The notes beneath the pieces are model-generated. The model saw only the letters and a list, made by a program, of their open reading frames with translations, was not told the DNA's origin and made no database searches. A DNA stretch of 64,000 nt from assembly GCA_964019415.1 (NCBI GenBank), contig OZ025880.1, positions 1,613,313 through 1,677,312 of the forward strand, given 5' to 3'. The position numbers were made by a program, and so were the translations under genes. Positions 44,930-54,212 of this stretch are shown here, piece after piece (positions within the stretch are counted from its first letter, which is position 1; each line of letters begins with the position of its first letter). This DNA comes from Ianthella basta. Its lineage: Eukaryota; Porifera; Demospongiae; Verongiida; Ianthellidae.

Positions 44930-45232
44930 CAAACTACTTGAGAAATAAATTTGCGCATATCTTTGTGCCATCCCCAGCTTTCTTCTGCATCTATAGAAGA
45001 ACAGTTCTCCATCATGAATCACAAACGTGATGGACTTCCTTCGGATTGCTCTCTTGCGAAGGTCCGTGCAATGAGGCAGATACTGACGGCCTGCAAGGTA
45101 TCTGTACACATCCTGTACTAGGTTCCCCCTTCTTCGGCCTCTGAGATAGCTTCGAACGCCTCCACCATCTCTTTCAACTACTTCTCGCACATTTCGCTTG
45201 CAACTGAAAGCGTGGGCATCACCTCGGACCAT
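44930..45232 (-). pseudogene. Possible Ty3/gypsy integrase N-terminal fragment
   Basis: A minus-strand frame with YLPHC...LRKRAIRRKSITFVIHDGE (Leu-Phe-Phe-Tyr follows), resembling the linker and start of gypsy-type integrases (KRAIRRKAxxFxxxDGxLxY). No HHCC zinc finger or catalytic triad follows, so it is a fragment at best. Confidence 0.35.
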
Positions 45233-45284
45233 TTTTTATCGCACGAGGGGGTCTAATTATCGCCTGCCATAAATGGACCTCAAG

Positions 45285-46600
45285 TCGTGTTGGGACAGAC
45301 ACCCTGCTTGGACCCCAATATGGATACTTCCCAAATCCTGAGAAGACCTGGCTGATATTGAAGGGGCAGTATTGGGAAGCAGCCCAAGATGTCTTTGGTG
45401 ATACAGGAATCAACATTACCAGCCATGGGAGGGAGTACCTGGGATCAGTCATTGGGTCGCCTGACTTCTGTGAAGAGTTTGTAAAGGAGAAGGTGGAAGA
45501 GTGGACATGTGAAATCAAGATACTGGCACCTTTTGCCAAAACCCACCCCCATGCTGCCTATGCAACTCATACCCATGGGCTGCGTCACAAGTGGAAGTTT
45601 CTCCTCAGGATGGTTTCCGGTCTGGAGAACCTGCATGCTGTTACCTCTAGAAGCTGCAATTCGTAATCTACTCATCCCTGTCTTTACCAGAAAAGGAGTG
45701 CGACCATGAATACGCAGCCTCTTGCAAGGCCTCCAGTCTAGTCACAGAGCAGATTATCCAACCAGTGCATCTCTATCAGTCAGAAACTGGGAATAGGCAG
45801 AGAGATTGCAGAAAGACGATCAGCCAAGAGAAGAAACTATGCACTGCGAACAAGGTTGAACGACTGCAAGGGGATCGGAGCTGCCTGCACAGCTTGAGCA
45901 GATGAGGAGCCTGGCTGCTGAGAAGGGAGCATCCAACTGGCTTTTGGCCTTGCCAATAGACAAACATGGATTCTACCTAGTACATAAGACTGCCTTTCAC
46001 GATGCAATCTGCTTGAGATACAGATTTCCACACCAGAATAGCTACCTGACAAGTGCAGCTGCGGAAGCCAGTTCAATGTGGAGCACTCACTGACCTGTTC
46101 TCATGGAGGGTTCAGATTTCTGAGGCACAATGAGATTAGGGACCTTACTGCAATGCTGTCCACTAAGGTGTACCCCAATGTGAGGATAGAGCCGGAACTT
46201 CAACCATTGACAGGAGAGATCCTGTCCCTCACTTCTGCAAACAGAGAAGACAGCTCAAGACTGGACATTCAAGTGCAAGGTTTTTGGGAAGAGCAGCGGC
46301 AAGACACACTCTTTGATGTAAGGGTGTTCAACCCCCACACGTCCATCAACCACTATTCCTCCCTAGAGACCTGCTATACCGGAAGCACAAAAAAGAGAAA
46401 AGAAGATTGTATGACCAACGTGTCAGGGAGGTGGAACGAGGCACCTGTGCTCCCCTGGTGTTCTCTGCCACAGGAGGCATGGGCCCAGCTGCACAGACAG
46501 TCTACAAGCGACTGGCAAGCATGATCTCAGAGAAGAGTAAGCAGTCGTACTCCAATGGGATGGATCTGGTGTCACTTGAGCTATACTCATGATCAGCAAT
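45285..46600 (+). pseudogene. Degraded retroelement reverse-transcriptase C-terminal region
   Basis: Plus-strand frames read in series: LLGPQYGYFPNPEKTW, NITSHGREYLGSVIGS, HPHAAYATHTHGL, then EQMRSLAAEKGASNWLLALP, and finally EHSLTCSHGGF...RHNEIRD. This motif order is typical of the RT thumb and C-terminal region of a retroelement group frequent in cnidarian and sponge genomes. Reading frame changes near 45670 and 46045 show it is decayed. The palm domain is absent. Confidence 0.55.
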
Positions 46601-47096
46601 CCTTTGCATCCGTGGATCACGATGCAGCTATACCACCACCCCATCCCCCCTCTGAAGTGCCAATTGATGTGATCACAGGAGAGGGCAGGGTCTCGGCATG
46701 GTAGCAAACCAGTGACAATCAGCTAATCTTATCTACCCTATTTTGCAACCTACAGTATAGCTTATACTCTGACTCATGCATCCTTAACCCTATGTAGTGC
46801 AACTTATATCCCGTTTATGCATGCCTGTGTGTAATGTGTGTTTTCCCTTCGTGTATGTATCACAGGCAGTGTGCATGCATGTGTGCCTGATTCACAATTG
46901 ATTGTTTAAATGGACCGTCCAGACCACTTTTGGCCCAGGACTGGAATTTTCATGACAGGCAGGCATTGCGCTGTTTAAATTTAGCACTCTCTAATGACCA
47001 ATAAAGGTCGCGGTTGACCTCTATTGCATCATCCCCAAGCTCTAACATTAAACAGCTTAACGCTCTGCCAACTGTGGTCTAAATACTACTTAATTT
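46601..47096. other. Unassigned intergenic DNA
   Basis: No gene, repeat border or RNA recognised. Confidence 0.4.
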
Positions 47097-47290
47097 AAAG
47101 CATCGTGAGAAGGGTTATCATACAGGTCCTTGCTGAATAGAATACAGAACTCACTGACAGCTGGATCCACTAGAGAGGTCAGCTGGCTTTGCAAACCAGA
47201 CATCTCATCCAAGCTGCCTGGGGAGTGACCGAGTCACTCTCAGAGCATAGACTATACTGCACAAACTCGCCACAGGTGTCAAACATTCAG
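47097..47290 (-). pseudogene. Second copy of the unrecognised exon (broken)
   Basis: Paralogue of 18388-18569 with the same surroundings downstream of a TRIM-NHL gene. An 8-bp insertion (GGTCACTC on the minus strand) disrupts the frame. Confidence 0.4.
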
Positions 47291-47388
47291 AAACGAGCTT
47301 AAACGCGAAAACTGTCCTCACCCCTCACTGAAACATAAGCTAATAGGACCCAAATTATACTGCTGCGCATCTGTTTAGCTAGTGAAAT

Positions 47389-49679
47389 CATCATCATCAT
47401 CATCATCATTAGAACACAATCCCCGAAACACATGGGGGTCGTTCATACATACAAATGAAAATTGAGCTTTTAGTATAATTATATTGTCATAGGTTAGATA
47501 CTATAGAGTATTCTAAAGATTACTAATACTGGAATGTGTACATCATGGCATCAATCAGTAAGCATTGCTCCATCGCTTTCTTGGCCTCCCTCTGGGTCTT
47601 TTCCCTGGTACAACTCCACTCATTACCATCTCTGTTATAGATCCAACTTGTTCTTCTACCTGTTTCTTCCAGACTTCTCTCCTTCTGCGTACCTGCTCCA
47701 CAATTCCTTCCTGCCCTAACTGTGTTCTAATGTCGTCATTTCTTACGTGATCTATTCTCTTCACTCCTGCTATCTTCCTTAGCACTCTCATCTCAGCTGC
47801 CTGAACTCTTTGTTTCTCCCTCTCCTTTAACACCCAAGATTCTGCACCATACATCAATGTTGGCTCTATCATTGCCTTGTACACCAGCATCTTTGCACTT
47901 CTACTCAATTCTCTGCTCTCAAACACTTGGCTTCTGACTGCCCCCGCTGCACTTAAAGCTGCACCAATTCTCTTCTCCAACTCACATTCCATTCTCCCAT
48001 CCTCATTCAGAATCACTCCCAGATATGTCTGCTTCCCTACATTCTCCAGTTTCTGGCCATCTACCTCCACACTACAATCCACCTGCTTCCTACTGAAAAC
48101 CATTGTTGTTGTCTTTTCCGTGTTCATTGCCAATCTATGCCGCTTCACCGCTTTACTGAACTCTTTAACATTGTGTTGCAGATCTTCTTCTGTCTCAGCA
48201 AGGAGGACTGTATTATCTGCGAACACTAGTAGTTGCAATGTACACTTGTCCAGTCTGACTCCTCCATTAAACTGAGCCCTTGCTTCTCGGGCCACCATGT
48301 CCAAGAAGACATTAAAAAGCCATGGGGATAGGGGACATCCTTGCCTCACTCCCTACCGCACCTCAAAACACTCCGTCAGTTCATCTTCCACTCTCACCCT
48401 GGCCTTGCTGTTTTCATACAGGGCTTTTACAGCTCTCAAAAGTCTGCCTGACACTCCATATGTAGCTAAAGTCCTCCACATATCTTCTCTCCAGACTTTG
48501 TCATAAGCCTTTTCTAGGTCAATAAATGCAGCATACATTTTACCATCCTTCTCAATAGTCTTCTCTGCCAACTGTCTCATAACAAAGATCTGGTCTCTAC
48601 ACCCTCTTCCCACTCTAAAACCTGCTTGCTCTTCCATCACCTGACCTTCTGTCACCTGGCGTATTCTGGCATCCAGAATCTTCGCAAAGATTTTGCCTGG
48701 GATACTGAGCAGACTGATCCCTCTATAATTCTTGCACAACTTCTTGCTTCCTTTCTTATGTATTGCAACTATCACTGCCTTCTGCCAGTCCTCAGGAGCT
48801 TTTCCTTTTTCCACACTATATTGAAGATTATGTGCAACCATCTGACCACTGTGTCCCCTCCGGCCTTCAACATTTCTCCCTGTATACCACACACTCCAGC
48901 AGCTTTGCCCCTCTTCAGTCTTGCTATAGCTCTCCTAATCTCCTCTTCTGTAATCTCCTCCGATAGTCCTTCCTCAAACTCCCTTTCTTCCAGCACCATA
49001 TCTACCTCTCCCCCATCACCTTCTAACAACTCACTAAAATGCTCCATCCACCTCTTCTTCACCTCAACAGTGTCTGTCAGCAACTTCCCATCCTTTCCCT
49101 CAATTCCGGCTTTCAGTCTACTTGTACTCTCCTTTTCTTTCACTTTCCTCCAAAATACCCTGCAATTTTCGAGAAAGTTCTTTAGCAGCTGCTTTCCACA
49201 TCTTACCCAGTCTGCTTCCTTTGCCTCCCTTACCACACGTTTTGCCTCCTTCTTTGCCACCTTATAATCTTCCCAAGCTCTGTCTGACCTTTCTCCTAAA
49301 GCCTTCTTGTACATGTCTTTCTTCTTTCGTACTGCCTGTTTCACCTCCTCACTCCACCAGCTAGTTGCCCTTTTGATTCTTTTCTTACTTCTACCCACTA
49401 CCTTTTCTGTTGCTTCTGTGATTGAGTCTCTGAACTCCTGCCACACCCTCTCCACACCCTCTCCACCCACACATTTCCTCTGTCTAAATCTACTACTAAG
49501 CTCAACCTGGAATCTCCTCCTTGTGACGCTGTCTGCTAACTTGTTCACCCTCAGCTTCTCCCTAGTCAAACCTGTCTCCTTCCTCGGCTTCTTTGGTTTC
49601 AGGCACACCTTCATTAGTACTAGGTAATGGTCACTGTCTAACTCTGCTCCCCTTATCACTTTAACATCTGCTACTCCGG
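47389..49679 (-). mobile_element. 5'-truncated non-LTR retrotransposon (RTE-like LINE)
   Basis: 2291-bp insertion with exact 11-bp target duplications GCTAGTGAAAT (47378-47388, 49680-49690). The 3' end is an (ATG)7 tail (plus-strand CAT repeats, 47389-47409). The paralogous TRIM 3' flank near 18670 lacks it. It contains the end of the endonuclease domain (DSDHYLV), the reverse transcriptase and a C-terminal domain. A short simple-repeat tail and this protein type suggest an RTE-like clade. Confidence 0.88.
47555..49659 (-). pseudogene. LINE pol gene (reverse transcriptase), inactivated
   Basis: Minus-strand frames in order: 49659-48772 (endonuclease end, RT fingers), then a frameshift near 48810, 48892-48353 (PEDWQKAVIVAIHKKGSK, YRGISLL, AFIDLEKAYDKV), an in-frame TAG at 48353-48355, and 48352-47555 (RQGCPLSPWLFN, FADNTVLLAE, LGVILNEDG). 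The catalytic FADD box reads FADN, a change of an essential Asp. C-terminal GKRPRGRPRKRW is present. Three defects make it dead. Confidence 0.9.
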
Positions 49680-49768
49680 GCTAGTGAAATAACAGTCAAA
49701 AAACGAGTACCAACAGAATGACTTCTACTTCAAGCAATAATAATACAATAAGAGTGATGCAACATTCT

Positions 49769-52081
49769 TCAAAATATCTGAACACATGAACTACTCCAGC
49801 ATGCAACAACTAAGTCTCCTCTTTGATCTACTGCCAGTCCCATAGAATTAGCACAAGACAAAGATGATACCAATGTCCCATCTTGGTTGAAGACTGCAAC
49901 ACAATTGTTACTATAGTCTGCCACCAACACGTGTTTGTCACTACTCAACAGGAGTTTGTATGGACTGCTGAGTTGCCCTTTACCAAACTCCCTGATGTAC
50001 ACCCCCTGGAGAGTGAGTACTTGAACACGATTATTTCCTGCGTCGGAGACATACAACTCTCCATCAGGTGAGATGGCCACACCACGTGGATAACAAAATT
50101 CTCCTGGACCACTGCCTTGTGACCCAATAGTGCGAACAAGCTGGCCGTCTTGATTGAAGACAGCCACATGACCATTGCCATGATCTGCTACAAAGACCTC
50201 TCCATTGTATACAGTTACATCCCATGGCTGTTTCAGTTTTCCACTTCCAATTCGTTTCACATATGCTCCATCAGTTGTCATCACATCAACTCCATTGTTA
50301 TTGGCAACATACAGAAGGCCTTCTGTACTGATGGCAACACTGTAGGGGCTCTGGAGCTGTCCATTCCCTGCTCCTCGTTGGCCAAAGCACTTGACATACT
50401 TCCTCGCAGCATCAAATACATGGACTTTGTGATTGGTCCAGTCTGACACATATATGGCATCACTAGGAGCTACAGTCACACCCCCAAGCCAGCCTGGTTG
50501 TTCAGGAAATTGAAGAGTCCCCTTACAAGCACCCAGTGTTTTGACATCCCTCGTCAGCAATCGCACATCAGTCACTGAGTGGAGTTCCACCACAAATGGA
50601 CTGCCCCGGATGTGAACCCCATTCACTAGCACTGACAGCTCACACTCTCCAGTGTATGTGAGGTCAAAGGTCACCTTGTACTGACCATTCTCCTCATCAT
50701 TGACGGCTGCCTTGATGGACGGTCCTGGGATTGGAGGTCTGGGGCGGAGGAAGACCTGAACACTCTCCCCACCAACGCTGCAGGGGGTCTTCTCACCGTC
50801 GGCTGTGGTCAGGGTGAACACGATGGGATCATTGTCTGAGCACGTGTGAATCTTGTCTGGCGCTGGCTCCAGTGTGCTGTTAGCTGGACACGCCCCCACC
50901 TCAACACATGCAAACACCTCAATGGCCGCCCGCAGTGCTGCCTCGTGCTTTGGCAGAAACTTCATCACACGTGACACAACAGCTCCACTCCTGCGGTGTG
51001 GCTGTCCTGTGTCCACCACCCTGCGGTAGGAGATGACCTCGTGTGGACTGCCCTCAGTTGACAGGAAGGACAGCATTGCCTGCTTGTTGCTTAAGGTGTC
51101 TTCCCTGTGACGATACAAACGAACAGTGTCAGTGACGTTTTCTTTTCTGGTCTCTGACACAGACCTGATCTTGTCACACAGCTCTTCCTTGCGATGCTCA
51201 AGCATGGCTTGATAGGCTTGAAATGATTGCTGCAAATCACGAAGTGCTTCCTCTTTCTTCCTCTCCACCTCAGTGTCCCACCCTTCTGCTGTTTCTCGGG
51301 CAACCCTGCACTGTTCCTTGTCACAAGCGGCAACCTTCTGGGCCAGCTCCATTGCATGCTGGTGTTGAGGGGGGAGGGGCACCTCTGCACTGAGGTAGGT
51401 GGGGCAGTGGGGGGAGTCCTTGGTCACAGTGCAGGCTTGGCACATCAGGAGGTCACACACCTCACAGTGGTACTCCAACATCTTCCCCTTGTGGCGAGGG
51501 CAGTACAAGGGGGCCGCCTTGCGAAGGTGAGCTGCATCACACTCTCCAGTCCCTGAACGAATTGTTTCTACGGACTTCACATCATGCTTGCTTGTCATGT
51601 TCTCCAACCATTTGTGGATTACTTCACAATTGTTGCAGAAGAAGAGCTCGCAAGTGGAACAGAAGATTATCACTTCAGCCCGGGGGTCTTTGCACTGCGG
51701 ATACCCACAAGCGATTCTTTCTCCGCCGGCCACCTTCCGTACGATCTTCTTACCTTCCACGTACCTGCCGACAGTGGCGCACTGCACGGGGACGCACTCT
51801 CTCGTCCTCTCCTCGCAGCGGGGAAGGGCGACGACGTCGGGCTGCCGCCAAGTGGTGGAGCAGTCTCCGCAGTTCTGAGCGGGACACTTCAGACGGCCGT
51901 CTTCTTTGACCGCCTTAGGAAGACACTCCCTGCAGAGACAGTGAAGGCAGGCCAACAGGTGAGGGTCCTTCAGCTCTCCGCCACATTGGACGCACATCAC
52001 CGGCGGCTCCCACTGGGACGGGGCTGGAGGAGACCTAGAGACGGTCTTCGGCTTGGAAACGCCTTCGGGAGGGGAGGCCAT
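49769..52081 (-). CDS. TRIM-NHL protein, copy 7 (intact, 770 aa)
   Basis: Complete single-exon TRIM-NHL gene starting MASPPEG. The frame is open 93 codons further upstream, but this is the 5' flank conserved as DNA in other copies, so I keep the family start. The first half (RING, STCELFFCNNC zinc motif, second-type coiled coil) matches the gene at 31894. The middle of the NHL propeller is almost identical to the pseudogene at 39631, so the gene is a mosaic. Blade-tip loops: SDWTNHK, ADHGNGHV, SDAGNNRV, ADYSNNCV. The last blade lacks two residues (CANSMGLAV). It is a likely E3 ubiquitin ligase. Confidence 0.93.
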   Translation of the reverse strand: MASPPEGVSKPKTVSRSPPAPSQWEPPVMCVQCGGELKDPHLLACLHCLCRECLPKAVKEDGRLKCPAQNCGDCSTTWRQPDVVALPRCEERTRECVPVQCATVGRYVEGKKIVRKVAGGERIACGYPQCKDPRAEVIIFCSTCELFFCNNCEVIHKWLENMTSKHDVKSVETIRSGTGECDAAHLRKAAPLYCPRHKGKMLEYHCEVCDLLMCQACTVTKDSPHCPTYLSAEVPLPPQHQHAMELAQKVAACDKEQCRVARETAEGWDTEVERKKEEALRDLQQSFQAYQAMLEHRKEELCDKIRSVSETRKENVTDTVRLYRHREDTLSNKQAMLSFLSTEGSPHEVISYRRVVDTGQPHRRSGAVVSRVMKFLPKHEAALRAAIEVFACVEVGACPANSTLEPAPDKIHTCSDNDPIVFTLTTADGEKTPCSVGGESVQVFLRPRPPIPGPSIKAAVNDEENGQYKVTFDLTYTGECELSVLVNGVHIRGSPFVVELHSVTDVRLLTRDVKTLGACKGTLQFPEQPGWLGGVTVAPSDAIYVSDWTNHKVHVFDAARKYVKCFGQRGAGNGQLQSPYSVAISTEGLLYVANNNGVDVMTTDGAYVKRIGSGKLKQPWDVTVYNGEVFVADHGNGHVAVFNQDGQLVRTIGSQGSGPGEFCYPRGVAISPDGELYVSDAGNNRVQVLTLQGVYIREFGKGQLSSPYKLLLSSDKHVLVADYSNNCVAVFNQDGTLVSSLSCANSMGLAVDQRGDLVVACWSSSCVQIF

Positions 52082-52350
52082 ATTATAGCTTGTGTTGCTG
52101 TTCAAGACAAGATTTTTGCATGGGTGTTCTTTCGCAAAGTCGATCGCCTTCGACTCGAGAGAGCTAGAGGGCCGCCAGAGGGGGAGGTGAGTTCCAGATT
52201 CCAGGAAAGGATGGGCGTGGAAAGTATCACGTGACCGCTTGCACGTGCAACAAAGCAAAGATGCATGTGGTACTTGCATGCATGCATGCACAATAGGACG
52301 TTTTTTTAAAACGTCTGCTGCTGCCAGATCTAGAATCTTGCATGCATATG
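52082..52350 (-). promoter_or_regulatory. TRIM-NHL upstream block with CACGTG (52228-52233)
   Basis: Conserved block nearly identical to that at 34216-34450. The E-box lies about 150 bp before the ATG. Confidence 0.6.
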
Positions 52351-52719
52351 CATAATACATGGTGGACCGATGAGGAGGAGCATCAAATTTCTATATATAA
52401 CAAATGATTTGGCAATGGGGTAGCTAGCTACATAGATATATATTTTCCAGCCTACATCACATAGCTAAAACTGTCACTTATTAATAGGACAAAACTGATA
52501 CATTCACTCATTACCCATTTTAACAGAATCTGTACTATTTGAAGTAGTGCTTGTATAGCAAAGTTACTTTCCTCAGTGGATCAAATAGATCAACACACTG
52601 ATCACCTCCAGAGGAGGCACAGTGATGGTAGTCTTAGCACTAGTACTCCTGCTCTTTGTCACCTGTACAGTGAGAGAGGACAGTAGAGAATGTTTACATA
52701 ATTTGTACAAGATGCAGGC

Positions 52720-53120
52720 TAGTCTCACACACCAGACCCCCTGCAGAAGGGTCTGGTAATATTGCATACGCCGACGTGTGTCCAGGACGAGATCCTGTCA
52801 TGGCCAATCAGATTTGCCGTTTGCTATAATGAAGTCAGCCTAAAATATAGAGTCATAGTGTCAGTTTGCTCGAAGGATATCACTGGGATGTGTTGCAATT
52901 TCGCTCTGATATACTCTCAAAACAGAGAAAGAACGAACCATACAAACAAAACAATATGAATTTGTGCACTGCATACTTCTCTCACTGCACTAGCCCTAGA
53001 TAGAGGACGTCAATGTGCAAGAGTTAACCGCAATTATGCAATAATTACATTCCAATGCCATGAGTCGGCTTACAAAATACTACCAGACCCTTCCGCAGGG
53101 GGGTCTGGCGTGCGAGACTA
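52720..53120. mobile_element. TAGTCT-type MITE (401 bp), unit of TRIM copy 7
   Basis: Inverted termini TAGTCTCACACACCAGACCC / GGGTCTGGCGTGCGAGACTA with exact 9-bp flanking repeats GATGCAGGC (52711-52719, 53121-53129). No ORF. Confidence 0.88.
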
Positions 53121-54212
53121 GATGCAGGCTACACTAAACTGTGTAGTACTTGTCAAGTCAAAATGCCACAGCATTGAGGGCAAGTAAAGCTAATTTTATC
53201 TTGTTACTTGTACAGTGCATGTTAATTAAGAGATTTCATGCCTTTAGTAAGCTGTACCTGTTGTATCAGTAAACACAATCAGTATCAACTTGAAAACATA
53301 TTGCATGCCACATAATACTCTTTGGCTATACTATGTAGAATGGATGATTGAAGGTTGCTAATGTTAACACTGTGTGTAGTTAGCTGTAGCTCACATGGAA
53401 GTCAGGCGAGGTAATGGAGACAGTCTGTACCTTTGCACTTCCAAACAACCCTGCCATGTCAACCAACTGAGGCGTTGAAGAAAGTGAATTTAACAACCTG
53501 TGTTGTGAACAGTGTCAACTCATGGTTGAATTAAGTAATCTGTCACGTAGCTGAGCAATGTACCCAGAGTCAGACAATGTCGCAATAATTTATGACAAAG
53601 TATGAACTTCCAGTGATATTGTGTCTGTACCTGAGGCCAATGGTGACATTGTGAGTTGAGCTCAAGGGTGACCTCAATTGCATTGAAAGAACTCTCACTC
53701 CCTACATACAATACATGCCAATAGAATGAATGAAGGGTAAATGAATAAGCAACAGCGCATATACAAATGTAACTATGCATCTGTGAGAGCATGATGGTAT
53801 GGGGTGTGATTAGTGTTAAGTGGGTATTCTTATAATAACGTGCTGTAGTGGCTCTGTTAACCTGCAATATGAGGAGACTCACTTTAGGCAGTTGAAATTT
53901 TCTAGCTTCACTCCAAGGAGTGACAGATTTGTTGAGCGATGTAGGCAACACAATCATTGGATGGACAAACAACTCTGACATCATGTCTGTTTGTTGTGAA
54001 AAGCTATCAGCACCTAACGTACGTGTAACAGAGAATTATGTAAGTAATCACACTGCATAGGCCTTGTAACATGGGACTCCAAACATCCTATTCAATGCAA
54101 CAAATGATCTCATCTCCTCAGTCTAGCTAATACTGACAGCACATACAGTACATATGTACATACCTGTCTGTGTGTATCTATCCATAACCATAAATTATTC
54201 ATAACTACTTAC
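53121..54212 (-). repeat. Conserved unit flank
   Basis: Paralogous to 29077-30444 and shorter. It may contain terminal mannosidase exons near 53620-53700 and 53880-53990, where AG and GT borders are present, but frames are not conserved. Confidence 0.45.

Noticed and set aside
51812..52360. N-terminal extensions of TRIM-NHL (for example 93 codons before MASPP at 52081)
   Set aside because: The extension is matched as DNA in the 5' flanks of other copies but in different frames or with stops. The common start MASPP is preferred.
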